The notes under the pieces were generated by a model that was not told where the DNA came from, made no database searches, and was given only the letters and a program-made list of their open reading frames with translations. A stretch of 64,000 nt of DNA from Psychrobacillus sp044762655 (lineage in GTDB: Bacteria; Bacillota; Bacilli; Bacillales_A; Planococcaceae). Below are positions 8,643-16,484 of the stretch, in pieces. The position numbers were made by a program, and so were the translations under genes. The stretch spans positions 1 to 64,000 of the forward strand of contig NZ_JBIWER010000002.1 in assembly GCF_044762655.1 (NCBI RefSeq). Reading direction: 5' to 3'. Each line of letters opens with the position of its first letter. The first letter of the stretch is position 1.

Positions 8643-9347
8643 TTGGTAGCACGTAATTCGGATCGATTTACCGTTTCCTACAACCGAATAGATCAATTGA
8701 TGAAGGATCTTATTGGTACGAATGAACATATGGCATTTTTTCGATTAATTGATTTTGCTAAAAAGAAAAATGCAGTTATTAGAAGATATGAAGCAGATTT
8801 AAGAGAGTATGGCGATTTGAGAAATGCTATAGTACATCACCGTACATCTATAGAATTTGCCATTGCTGAACCCCATGATGATGTTGTGGCGAAAATGGAG
8901 GAAATTGAAGGTGCCTTAGCTAAACCCATTACCGTAGCTCAAATGTTCCGGACAAATGTGACAACCTTTCAAGAAACGGACTCACTAAGCTATGCCTTAA
9001 AGGTGATTAAAGATAAAAAGTACAATCAATTTCCCGTATATAAGGGGAAATCCTTTAAAGGACTTATCTCTCCAGTAGGTATTACTATGTGGATGGCGAG
9101 TAAAGTGGATTCTGAATCCTTTTCGAGAAAAAAAACGGTGTTATCAGAAATACTAGCACATGAAAGTAATAGAAATAATCATCAGTTTATACATGCACAG
9201 GCCTCTGTTTTTGAAGCTGTAGAAATATTTAAGTCATCTGTAATACGGGGAAGACGGTTAGAAGCACTTCTAATCACGGAGGATGGAAAAGAAAGTGATA
9301 AATTAATTGGAATTGTAACTCCTATTAGTTTACTGAAGGTAGAATAA
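8643..9347 (+). CDS. CBS-domain protein with a HEPN-like N-terminal helical region
   Basis: 234 residues. The C-terminal part (about 100-234) is a tandem CBS pair (AKPITVAQMFRTNVTTF to KLIGIVTPISLL), a fold that usually binds adenosine nucleotides. The N-terminal 90 residues are helical and contain DLRNAIVHHR, which fits the RxxxxH motif of HEPN domains. Start is TTG 8643 with GAGGTGA five bases upstream. It follows the YxlEFG-like genes by 16 bases and may be co-transcribed. CBS is clear; HEPN is inference. Confidence 0.75.
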   Translation: MVARNSDRFTVSYNRIDQLMKDLIGTNEHMAFFRLIDFAKKKNAVIRRYEADLREYGDLRNAIVHHRTSIEFAIAEPHDDVVAKMEEIEGALAKPITVAQMFRTNVTTFQETDSLSYALKVIKDKKYNQFPVYKGKSFKGLISPVGITMWMASKVDSESFSRKKTVLSEILAHESNRNNHQFIHAQASVFEAVEIFKSSVIRGRRLEALLITEDGKESDKLIGIVTPISLLKVE

Positions 9348-9434
9348 TTTCGTAAGGTAGTCTTTTTCTTGGAATCTGTCATAATATTAAGATGGGCACT
9401 AAAATGTCTATGAAAGTCGAAAAGGAGGGATATG

Positions 9435-9707
9435 ATGGAATCATTAGAAAAGGCTCAAGAACACAGATATGATACCCATGAAAAGAATGCGAAAGATATG
9501 ACAGTTGGGGAATGGCTGATTACAATGCTTATAATGGTCATTCCAATCGTCAATATTGTCATGTTATTCATCTGGGGATTTGGAAATCCCGATCCAAGAC
9601 GTAATTATGCCCGTGCTTCTCTTATTTGGATGGCTATTTGTATCGTACTTATGATTATTTTTTATGGAGCAGTATTTGCATTTATTTTTTCTATGAATAC
9701 TTATTAA
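9435..9707 (+). CDS. Small two-TM membrane protein
   Basis: 90 residues: a charged N-terminus, then GEWLITMLIMVIPIVNIVML, a short NPDPRRNYARASL loop and a second TM helix. Small proteins with the same GEWL...PIVN...FG pattern are common in Bacillales and uncharacterised. AAAGGAGGG fits the ATG at 9435 better than that at 9432. Monocistronic, with its own terminator. Confidence 0.75.
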   Translation: MESLEKAQEHRYDTHEKNAKDMTVGEWLITMLIMVIPIVNIVMLFIWGFGNPDPRRNYARASLIWMAICIVLMIIFYGAVFAFIFSMNTY

Positions 9708-9737
9708 TTATTTCCTGGGAAATAACATAGTTCGACA

Positions 9738-9776
9738 AAAGAGTGTTCCTTTGTAAAAGAAGGAATACTCTTTTTG
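9738..9776 (+). terminator. Rho-independent terminator
   Basis: Stem AAAGAGTGTTCCTTT against AAGAAGGAATACTCTTT with a short loop and a following T run, after the small membrane-protein gene. Confidence 0.85.
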
Positions 9777-9886
9777 ATGTTATAATTAGAAAAGCCTAAG
9801 CGCTTATGCAAGCCCTGAAAAGTGCAACCATCTATGATAACCCTAAAATGCAAAGTTAAAAAAATAGAAAACTGGAGGTAGGATAG

Positions 9887-10522
9887 ATGAAAATAGCCCT
9901 CTTTGGAGCAACCGGACGTGTGGGACATGCTATTCTCACGTTACTACTAGAACAAGGTATAAAAGTTAATGCATTGATAAGAAACCCTGAAAAATTGCAA
10001 CCCAAGGATGGTCTAACCGTCCTACAAGGAGATGCAAGAAATTCTTCGGATATAGTAGCAACGTTATCGGAAGTAGATGCTGTTATAAGTGCACTTGACA
10101 CAGATAAAACAACGGTATTAACAGAGTCAATCACACATATAATTTCCAATATGCAAAAGCAACAGGTAAAGCGAATTATAACGATTGGTACTGCAGGTAT
10201 ATTGGATAGTAGAGCAGAGCCCGGAATTCTTCGATATCAATCATCCGAATCTAAGCGGAAATCTACAAAGGCTGCGCAGGAGCACCATAAAGTGTATGAC
10301 TTGTTAAGAGATACTTTACTAGATTGGACTATTGTTTGCCCGACCTATTTACCAACAGGAGCTTCGACAGCTGAATATACTGTTTTGCGCAATAAGTTAC
10401 CAGAGGGTGCGGTGCAAACGACAACAGGGGATACTGCTATGTTCACTGTAAATGAGTTATTGAACAAGGAGCATATTGGTTACCGAGTAGGAATCATGAG
10501 TCCATTATTAGGAGAAAATTAA
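9887..10522 (+). CDS. NAD(P)-binding atypical SDR / NmrA-like protein
   Basis: 211 residues beginning with a Rossmann nucleotide-binding motif (IALFGATGRVGHAIL). The TIGTAGI region and the later DWTIVCPTYLP are characteristic of atypical SDR proteins of the YwnB/NmrA kind, which act as NAD(P)(H)-dependent reductases or redox sensors. GGAGG precedes the ATG. The next gene starts directly after its stop codon, so the two form one unit. Substrate unknown. Confidence 0.85.
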   Translation: MKIALFGATGRVGHAILTLLLEQGIKVNALIRNPEKLQPKDGLTVLQGDARNSSDIVATLSEVDAVISALDTDKTTVLTESITHIISNMQKQQVKRIITIGTAGILDSRAEPGILRYQSSESKRKSTKAAQEHHKVYDLLRDTLLDWTIVCPTYLPTGASTAEYTVLRNKLPEGAVQTTTGDTAMFTVNELLNKEHIGYRVGIMSPLLGEN

Positions 10523-11320
10523 ATGAAAAAATTATTATTATTTATCGTAGCGATCATCCTGTTGCTATTCATAAGTAATAGTTGGATTCAAACGACTAAA
10601 ATTACTGTGGAATCGGATAGAATTCCTACTAGCTTCAATGGGTTAAAAATCCTGCAAATTTCGGACTTACATGATGCAACCTTCGGAGACAAGCAAGAAA
10701 AATTAGTAAAAAAAATACAAAAATCAAACCCGGATCTTATTTTTATCACGGGTGATTTGATTGATAGTAACCGTTATAATTTAGACCAAAGCTTAGAATT
10801 AGTAAGAAATATTGTGGATATAGCCTCCACTTACTATGTAACGGGAAACCATGAAATTGCTACTAATGACATCGATAACATAAAGACCTCTTTAATAGAT
10901 TTAGGGGTAAAGGTACTTTCGAATGAAGAACAAATAATAGAGCATAATGGAGATGAAATTCGAATTATTGGTATTGAGGATCCTCTAAATGGAATTTCGG
11001 TAAATGAGGCTTTGCGTGAATTTGAGGAAAATGATCTGTTTACCCTAGTGCTTTCCCATCGACCTGAGACTTTTCAAGACTACATAGATTATAAAATGGA
11101 TGTTGTTTTTTCAGGACATGCACATGGAGGTCAGTTTCGAATTCCTGGTCTCGGTGGTCTTGTAGCACCTGGACAGGGTCTATTTCCTCGCTATACAGCA
11201 GGAATGTACACGGAAAATACTACGCACATGATTGTGAGTAGGGGGTTAGGAAATAGCGTGATTCCTGTAAGGGTATTAAATTCACCGGAGATTGTCCTTG
11301 TAACGTTAAAAACCTTATAA
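10523..11320 (+). CDS. Metallophosphoesterase, YkuE-like
   Basis: 265 residues. An N-terminal hydrophobic anchor (about 3-20) places the enzyme outside the membrane. All calcineurin-like metal motifs are present in order: QISDLHD, TGDLID, GNHE, LSHRPE and SGHAHGGQF. The family hydrolyses phosphodiesters or phosphomonoesters; B. subtilis YkuE is a wall-associated, metal-dependent member exported by Tat. No twin arginine is visible here, so a Sec-type anchor is more likely. Starts immediately after the SDR gene. Confidence 0.88.
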   Translation: MKKLLLFIVAIILLLFISNSWIQTTKITVESDRIPTSFNGLKILQISDLHDATFGDKQEKLVKKIQKSNPDLIFITGDLIDSNRYNLDQSLELVRNIVDIASTYYVTGNHEIATNDIDNIKTSLIDLGVKVLSNEEQIIEHNGDEIRIIGIEDPLNGISVNEALREFEENDLFTLVLSHRPETFQDYIDYKMDVVFSGHAHGGQFRIPGLGGLVAPGQGLFPRYTAGMYTENTTHMIVSRGLGNSVIPVRVLNSPEIVLVTLKTL

Positions 11321-11325
11321 ATGAA

Positions 11326-11366
11326 AGGACCACTGACTAAAAAATATAGTCAGCGGTCCTATTTTA
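11326..11366 (+). terminator. Rho-independent terminator
   Basis: Stem AGGACCACTGACTA with TAGTCAGCGGTCCT (one mismatch) around an A-rich loop, followed by ATTTT. Ends the SDR and phosphoesterase unit. Confidence 0.8.
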
Positions 11367-11421
11367 AAAAAGTATCTATTTTTTTATCAACATCTGATTG
11401 TCCTTAGTTACTGCGTGCATA

Positions 11422-11610
11422 TTAACGTTCGTCTTTTCGGTCGTAGCGATCTTTTAACTCGCCGACTTCTTCTTGAACTTCACCCTTTAATTTATCGAAT
11501 TTACCTTCTGCTTGTAATTTGTGATCGTCGGTAGCATTACCGAATTGATCTTTTGCTTCACCTTTTGTTTTGTTCACGGCACCTTTAACTTTGTCAGATA
11601 ATCCACTCAT
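11422..11610 (-). CDS. csbD: CsbD-family stress protein
   Basis: 62 residues of the CsbD family: MSGLSDKVKGAVNKTKGEAK, then the DDHKLQAEGKFDKLKGEVQE repeat typical of this small, highly charged protein. The name means controlled by sigma-B; the molecular role is unknown. AGGAGG lies seven to eight bases before the ATG. A sigma-B-like promoter is seen 38 bases upstream, at the end of the anti-sigma gene. Confidence 0.92.
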   Translation of the reverse strand: MSGLSDKVKGAVNKTKGEAKDQFGNATDDHKLQAEGKFDKLKGEVQEEVGELKDRYDRKDER

Positions 11611-11647
11611 GTGTATTCCTCCTCCAATTTTTAACTCTACTATTTAT

Positions 11648-11672
11648 TTACCCCAGAGGGTGAAGTCTAAAC
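11648..11672 (-). promoter_or_regulatory. Sigma-B-type promoter of csbD
   Basis: On the minus strand GTTTAG (11672-11667), a 13-base spacer, then GGGTAA (11653-11648). The sigma-B consensus is GTTTAA-N12-15-GGGTAT, so each hexamer matches at five of six positions. The -35 element lies immediately after the stop codon of the anti-sigma gene. Placement just upstream of csbD agrees with the known regulation of that family. Confidence 0.65.
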
Positions 11673-12416
11673 TTATTCTATTATTTCAAATTCTTTCAGC
11701 ATAGCATAGAATCTAGCACCATGACCTTCTGCAGCTTCTAAAAAGTATTTCTCCGTAATAACAAAGCTTCCTCCATTTAGGTTGTCAACAACATATACAT
11801 TCGTTACAGGGCTATCCCATTCCGAACCACTAATACCATGTAATTTATAACCGTTTACTGGTTCCGTAACAGTTTCTGTTGCTGTTACCTTTGTATATTC
11901 AGAAGCAAGCTCTGTTTCTAAAGTAGAAACCATATCCTCTGGAGTAACATTCTTAAACTGTTTGATTTCCATTGAAACTTCAGGATATCTTTCTTCCAAA
12001 GGCTCTTTTGTTGTTATAATATCCGATTCTACCCCGTTCAACAGCTTATACCGCTCTTCATCTATATAAATAATATACTCGGAATCTTTACCTTCCTGCA
12101 GGTTTACGTTAGTTTCCTCCTCATTGCCTTCGATACTTTGCGTAATTTCCTTTTCCAGAACGAACAAATCCTTTATTTGTTTAATAAAAGCACTACCTGT
12201 TTCTGTTTGTGTACTAAATAGAATCATCAATCCGGCAGCTGCAGCAATAACAATTGGAATTACCTTCGATTTTTTTTTCACTTTCTTCGCTCTTCTGCTT
12301 TTCGTATGAAATAGCTCTTGATCTATATGATTCCATATATCATTTTTTAATATAGAAGGGGTTTCCTCCGTATGATCTAAAATTTCCTTCTTTAATCTGT
12401 CGTCTAATTGGTCCAT
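11673..12416 (-). CDS. Putative anti-sigma factor, DUF4179-like membrane protein
   Basis: 247 residues: a cytoplasmic N-terminus of about 50 residues, one TM segment (IPIVIAAAAGLMILFSTQ) and an extracytoplasmic domain of about 170 residues. Type II topology and position two bases after the ECF sigma gene mark it as the cognate anti-sigma factor. No zinc-finger HxxxCxxC motif is seen, so it is of the DUF4179-like rather than the ZAS class. Signal unknown. Confidence 0.75.
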   Translation of the reverse strand: MDQLDDRLKKEILDHTEETPSILKNDIWNHIDQELFHTKSRRAKKVKKKSKVIPIVIAAAAGLMILFSTQTETGSAFIKQIKDLFVLEKEITQSIEGNEEETNVNLQEGKDSEYIIYIDEERYKLLNGVESDIITTKEPLEERYPEVSMEIKQFKNVTPEDMVSTLETELASEYTKVTATETVTEPVNGYKLHGISGSEWDSPVTNVYVVDNLNGGSFVITEKYFLEAAEGHGARFYAMLKEFEIIE

Positions 12417-12418
12417 TA

Positions 12419-12952
12419 TTAATTTCCCTCCATTTCCATCATCTCTAATTGAGTCTTTAATAAGTTCCGCCCATTAAAAAGTCTGGATTTCACCGTGTTC
12501 TGATTCAAATCTAAAATATTGGCGATTTCTTTTTCAGAAAAACCTTTTATATATTTGAGTAAAATAGGAATGCGATATAAGTCAGCCATATTTTGAAGCA
12601 TGCTATATAAGTCGGACAAATTTTCTTTCGAATGCTCTGTCAGTTGTGTGTTATTTTCTATTGTAGAAGTATCCAAGGGGGTACTTTTCTTCTCTTTAGT
12701 TAAAATACGATAACACTCATTTACTAAAATACGATAAAACCATGCATCAAATGATAAAGTGGAATTATAGGAAGATATATTGCGGAAAACTCTTATAAAG
12801 GTCTCTTGCACTGCATCTTTTGCATGCTCATCATTTCTTGTAATAGCTTTTGCTGTTCGAATCGCATAATTTTCATACGTATCGTAAAACTGTTTAAAAG
12901 CATCACGACTACCATTTCTAATTTCTCCTAAGATGTCATCATTCATGTGCAC
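12419..12952 (-). CDS. ECF RNA polymerase sigma factor
   Basis: About 177 residues. Region 2 (FKQFYDTYENYAIRTAKAIT to SFDAWFYRILVNECYRIL) and region 4 (YRIPILLKYIKGFSEKEIA to TVKSRLFNGRNLL) are clear. The frame is open to 13006, but AAAGGAG lies seven bases before the GTG at 12952, which I take as the start; ATG 12946 is an alternative. It forms an operon with the anti-sigma gene, and a possible autoregulatory promoter precedes it. Confidence 0.9.
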   Translation of the reverse strand: MHMNDDILGEIRNGSRDAFKQFYDTYENYAIRTAKAITRNDEHAKDAVQETFIRVFRNISSYNSTLSFDAWFYRILVNECYRILTKEKKSTPLDTSTIENNTQLTEHSKENLSDLYSMLQNMADLYRIPILLKYIKGFSEKEIANILDLNQNTVKSRLFNGRNLLKTQLEMMEMEGN

Positions 12953-12973
12953 TTTTTCACTCCTTTCACTATA

Positions 12974-13001
12974 TATACCCTGCAAGCTGTGAAAAAGTTT
13001 A
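12974..13001 (-). promoter_or_regulatory. Candidate ECF-type autoregulated promoter
   Basis: On the minus strand TAAACT, exactly 16 bases, then GGTATA, upstream of the ECF sigma gene. ECF promoters often read TGAAAC-N16-CGTATA or similar, and ECF operons usually autoregulate. The match is partial. Confidence 0.4.
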
Positions 13002-13011
13002 GTCAAAAATA

Positions 13012-13046
13012 AAAAAAGCTCAAAGCAATTAGCTCTAAGCTTTTAA
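13012..13046 (-). terminator. Terminator of the desK-desR operon
   Basis: Read on the minus strand: AAAAGCTTAGAGC pairs with GCTTTGAGCTTTT (G-U pairs allowed), followed by a T run. It lies six bases past the desR stop codon and isolates that operon from the sigma gene. Confidence 0.75.
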
Positions 13047-13051
13047 AATTA

Positions 13052-13651
13052 TTATTTAAACCATCCTTTTTCTTTAAACCTAGAAATAGCCTCAATTCGA
13101 TTTCCAACGTCTAGTTTATCTAAAATGACCGAGATATAGTTGCGGACAGTACCTGTTGTGATAAATAGCTCACTAGCAATCTCTTTTGTATTTTTTCCAT
13201 TTGCGATTAGCTCTAGAACCTGACTTTCACGTTCTGTAAGTGGATTTTCCTCTTCGTAAGCCATGTCAACCAGTTCGGGGGCGTATATACGTCGACCATC
13301 CATGATGACCCGAATTGAATTAGCTAGCTCCTCACTAGGGCTATCCTTTAATAAGTATCCATTAACGCCAGCTTTACGTGCACGTTCGAAATACCCTGAC
13401 CTAGCAAATGTGGTCAATATGATTACCTTACAATTACTTTCTTTGAGTTCTTCTGCGGCATCCAGCCCAGTTTTGATAGGCATCTCAATATCCATAATAC
13501 AAACGTCTGGTTGCAATTGTTCAATCAGTTTCAATACTTCTTCTCCATTATTGGCTTTCCCGACAACTTCCATATCCTCTTCCAAATCGAGTAGTGAGCC
13601 TAGAGCACCTAGCACCATTCGTTGATCTTCTGCAATGACAATTCGTATCAT
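13052..13651 (-). CDS. desR: Response regulator DesR (NarL/LuxR family)
   Basis: 199 residues. The receiver domain has EDQ at 8-10, the phospho-acceptor Asp54 in VCIMDIEMP (same number as in B. subtilis DesR) and Lys in YLLKDS. The LuxR-type HTH reads LTERESQVLELIANGKNTKE to TVRNYISVILDKL. It follows desK by two bases. In B. subtilis phospho-DesR activates des when membranes lose fluidity in the cold; the desaturase next door supports the same role. Confidence 0.92.
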   Translation of the reverse strand: MIRIVIAEDQRMVLGALGSLLDLEEDMEVVGKANNGEEVLKLIEQLQPDVCIMDIEMPIKTGLDAAEELKESNCKVIILTTFARSGYFERARKAGVNGYLLKDSPSEELANSIRVIMDGRRIYAPELVDMAYEEENPLTERESQVLELIANGKNTKEIASELFITTGTVRNYISVILDKLDVGNRIEAISRFKEKGWFK

Positions 13652-13653
13652 GT

Positions 13654-14793
13654 CTATTCCTCCTGACTGGGTTGTTGTATAACATTAGGGATTCGTATAT
13701 TCAATGTTGTTCCATTTTCCGAATGAATTTCTAGTGTTCCATTTACAAATTCTAATCTTTCTTTAATGCCGCGTAGGCCATGTCCTTTAGACCAATTTAC
13801 TCTCTCTCCCAACCCTTTGCCGTTGTCGTACACTTTTAGCAATGTTTCTTTTGCCGATTGTTTAATAGAAATGGAGCAGGTAGAAGCACCACTATGCTTC
13901 ACTACATTATTTATCGCTTCTTTTAAACACATACTGAGTACATTTTCTACAAGCAATGGCGTGTTCACTAATTTTGGTGTGCCACTAACGGTGCACTTTA
14001 TCTGAGCGGCTTTCAGAATTTGATTGATTCGGAATAGTTCATCCTCTAGTTTTGTTCCACGCATATTTGTTACGAGTTCTCGAACCTCTTTTAATACTGA
14101 CCGTGCTGTTTGGTTAATATCCAATATCTCTGTTTTAGCTGCCTGTGGATTTTTCTCGATCAATCGGCTCGCTAAATCACTTTTTAGTCCTATTAGTGAG
14201 AGCTTTTGTCCAAGTGTGTCATGTAAATCTCTTGCAATTCGTTCTCTTTCCTCAATTATAATATACTGAGAAATTTTCATTTGTGCTTCTTCTAATTGAT
14301 CTTCTAACGCCTCACGCTGATTTCGGGTATATGTATTAAAGGGCAATAAAATAACCCCTATCAAACAAATGATAAGAAATGGTAGGTGGGAGAGGAATAA
14401 TTCGGTTTGGATGAAAAATCCTATAGCAACGGCAGCAATAGTAACTACTAAATGAATACTATAAATTACAAAGAAGCCCACTCGTCTTTTTATATTCCCG
14501 ATTAAAAAGGATAAGAAGATGGAAAAATAGATGTAACCGTATAAATAAGTCATCCAAACACTTATCGAAATTTCTAAAGCAACGGAGATATATAATAACC
14601 AACCTTTAGCTGAAAAAGAAAGTCGGTATGCGATAAAAAAAAGTAATGTTAGTGCTAATCCTATAACAATCTCTATAGGAGCTGTGGATCTAAATATAAA
14701 AAAGAATGGAAAAATGCAAAAAACAATCCAAGCATAAATACTTAGCCAAGGATATTTGGGGAATATTTGATACCATTTGGACATCTTCTTCAC
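13654..14793 (-). CDS. desK: Sensor histidine kinase DesK
   Basis: 379 residues. About five TM helices in the first 155 residues, a connecting coiled coil (EDQLEEAQMKISQYIIIEER), then the HisKA_3 motif ERIARDLHDTLGQKLSLI with the phospho-His near residue 190 (188 in B. subtilis DesK). The ATPase domain has EAINNVVKHS, DNGKG and GHGLRGIKER. DesK is the membrane-thickness thermosensor that controls fatty-acid desaturation. Order des-desK-desR is as in B. subtilis, with a terminator between des and desK. Confidence 0.92.
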   Translation of the reverse strand: MKKMSKWYQIFPKYPWLSIYAWIVFCIFPFFFIFRSTAPIEIVIGLALTLLFFIAYRLSFSAKGWLLYISVALEISISVWMTYLYGYIYFSIFLSFLIGNIKRRVGFFVIYSIHLVVTIAAVAIGFFIQTELFLSHLPFLIICLIGVILLPFNTYTRNQREALEDQLEEAQMKISQYIIIEERERIARDLHDTLGQKLSLIGLKSDLASRLIEKNPQAAKTEILDINQTARSVLKEVRELVTNMRGTKLEDELFRINQILKAAQIKCTVSGTPKLVNTPLLVENVLSMCLKEAINNVVKHSGASTCSISIKQSAKETLLKVYDNGKGLGERVNWSKGHGLRGIKERLEFVNGTLEIHSENGTTLNIRIPNVIQQPSQEE

Positions 14794-14826
14794 CTCTTAG
14801 TGATACACTTTCACTCATTATAATGC

Positions 14827-14862
14827 AAAAACCATTCCTAAGTAATTACTGGAATGGTTTTT
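14827..14862 (-). terminator. Terminator between des and desK
   Basis: Inverted repeat AAAAACCATTCC with GGAATGGTTTTT around a 12-base loop. On the minus strand it ends the des transcript before desK, allowing separate control of the desaturase and its regulators. Confidence 0.8.
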
Positions 14863-14871
14863 ACACAAATT

Positions 14872-15924
14872 TTACTTACTTTCAAAGGATGAATTTTTTG
14901 AATTTACATTTACAGTTTGCTTAGCGTTCTTTAATAAGTGTTTAATTTCTTTGAAGTTCACAAAGCTTTTATTATCTTCATCGAATAATCGGAAATGGAT
15001 AGACTCTAAGCTCTTACGCAAGTTAATCGTCGTAGCCTTGTGTAAAGGTGGTGTTGAATCATGAGCTTTTTCTAAGTTATAGTTAGGAACCCTTGGACTT
15101 AGATGGTGCACATGGTGGAATCCGATATTTCCAGTTACCCATTGTAAAACCCGAGGTAACTTGTAATAAGAGCTTCCTTCTATAGCAGCTTTTACATAAT
15201 CCCATTCAGATTCATCTTCAAAATAGGAATCCTCAAATTGATGTTGAACGTAAAATAACCAAATTCCTAAAGCACCTGCAACGAACAGAATAGTACCTTG
15301 AATGATCGCAAATGCTTGCCATCCGATTAACCAGATCATCAATGCATAAATAACAATTACAGAAATATTGATTAAATACGTATTGTTACGTTCTTTTCCA
15401 GGGGCACCCTTACGGTTAATCCGATTGCTTACTAAGAACAGTAACGCAGGTCCTAAACCGAACATCACGATCGGATTTCTATAGAGACGATAAGAAAGTC
15501 GTTTCATAGGTGATGCTTCAATATATTCTTCGACGGTCATCATCCAAATGTCGCCGACTCCACGTTTGTCTAAATTTCCACTAGTAGCATGGTGAATATT
15601 ATGCTCGCGTTTCCATTTTTCATAAGCGAAGAGCGTAATGATTCCAGTAATAGTACCGGTAATGTTATTTGCTTTTTTATTTTTAAAGAAAGATCCATGT
15701 GTACAATCATGAAAGATAATGAAAATACGAATGACAAATCCAGCTGCGATAACAGACAAAGCCACGGTTAGCCAAATAGATACATCTAAACTTTTATATG
15801 CTAAAAACCATAGAATAAAAAATGGTGGGATAGTGTTGATTAGTTGAACAATACTTTTTTTAAGTTCGGAGTTTTCAAAGGGTTTTACATTTTTACGTAA
15901 TGCGAGTGTTTTTTCTCTGCTCAT
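14872..15924 (-). CDS. des: Fatty-acid desaturase Des (acyl-lipid delta-5 type)
   Basis: 350 residues (B. subtilis Des has 352). The three histidine boxes that bind the di-iron centre are intact: HDCTHGSF, HNIHHATS and GFHHVHHLSP, spread between four or more TM helices. It introduces double bonds into membrane phospholipid acyl chains to restore fluidity in the cold. AGGAGG precedes ATG 15924; an in-frame ATG at 15972 gives an implausible N-terminus. A DesR-like palindrome lies upstream. Confidence 0.93.
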   Translation of the reverse strand: MSREKTLALRKNVKPFENSELKKSIVQLINTIPPFFILWFLAYKSLDVSIWLTVALSVIAAGFVIRIFIIFHDCTHGSFFKNKKANNITGTITGIITLFAYEKWKREHNIHHATSGNLDKRGVGDIWMMTVEEYIEASPMKRLSYRLYRNPIVMFGLGPALLFLVSNRINRKGAPGKERNNTYLINISVIVIYALMIWLIGWQAFAIIQGTILFVAGALGIWLFYVQHQFEDSYFEDESEWDYVKAAIEGSSYYKLPRVLQWVTGNIGFHHVHHLSPRVPNYNLEKAHDSTPPLHKATTINLRKSLESIHFRLFDEDNKSFVNFKEIKHLLKNAKQTVNVNSKNSSFESK

Positions 15925-15946
15925 TATATTCCTCCTGTTGTGAATT

Positions 15947-16021
15947 ATTATCTTAATAATAATAAAAATCACAAATTAGGAGTAGGCATAAACGTCAAGT
16001 CATAAGTATGACAAGTGTCAT
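15947..16021 (-). promoter_or_regulatory. des promoter with DesR-like binding site
   Basis: A palindrome GTCATAAGTATGAC (15999-16012) plus a third half-site GTCAT (16017-16021) lies upstream of des. A plausible promoter on the minus strand is TTGTGA (15974-15969), 16 bases, GATAAT (15952-15947). GTCAT/ATGAC half-sites recall the B. subtilis DesR site, and the distance fits an activator. Confidence 0.6.
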
Positions 16022-16107
16022 ATAGGACATATAGGTTACATTTTTTAAAAATAAGAAAAACCGAGCAAAAACACCCCGGTTCTTTAAGAATAAAACGCAG
16101 ATATTCC

Positions 16108-16176
16108 GTTGATTGTAGCTCCGGTCGGACGCTTCCGTGGGTCAGGCAGGAGTCACCGACCTGCGCTACAATCAGC
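16108..16176. repeat. Bacillaceae-type intergenic repeat, short copy
   Basis: About 69 bases ending in inverted GATTGTAGC and GCTACAATC, with GC-rich interior (GTCGGACGCTTCCGTGG). It resembles, in reverse orientation, the ends of the longer element at 16240-16367 and is probably an internally deleted copy. The 16030-16440 gap holds no gene. Confidence 0.6.
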
Positions 16177-16239
16177 AAAACAACTTTATATTCGCGAAAA
16201 GTTTGGCTAAATCTTTTAATGTACTATTACATATTTAGG

Positions 16240-16367
16240 GATTGTAGTGCAAGGTGGCGACTTCGGCGGGAAGAGTGAGACAGATATAATAACACTCACG
16301 ACGCGGTAGCGACGGTGATAGCTCATCGCTCACCCAGCTAAAAGCGCTTCCACCTGAAACGGAAACC
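16240..16367. repeat. Bacillaceae-type intergenic repeat, longer copy
   Basis: About 128 bases starting GATTGTAGTGCAAGGTGGCG and ending CCACCTGAAACGGAAACC, much richer in GC than the flanks. From memory, similar elements (gcggcgactcctgcgggaa...gcctggagcggaaatc type) occur many times in Bacillaceae genomes. No coding potential seen. Confidence 0.6.
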
Positions 16368-16440
16368 ATAGGATTATTTATTCTTGCTAGTCCCTTGAAC
16401 ATAGTGCTCACGAGACATTTTTATATATTTTCTTATCATT

Positions 16441-16472
16441 AAAAAAACTGACCGAAAAATCGGTCAGCTGCT
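16441..16472 (-). terminator. Terminator of putP
   Basis: On the minus strand GCTGACCGA, four T, TCGGTCAGT followed by seven T residues. It lies 13 bases beyond the putP stop codon. Confidence 0.88.
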
Positions 16473-16484
16473 AAATCTTTCTAT

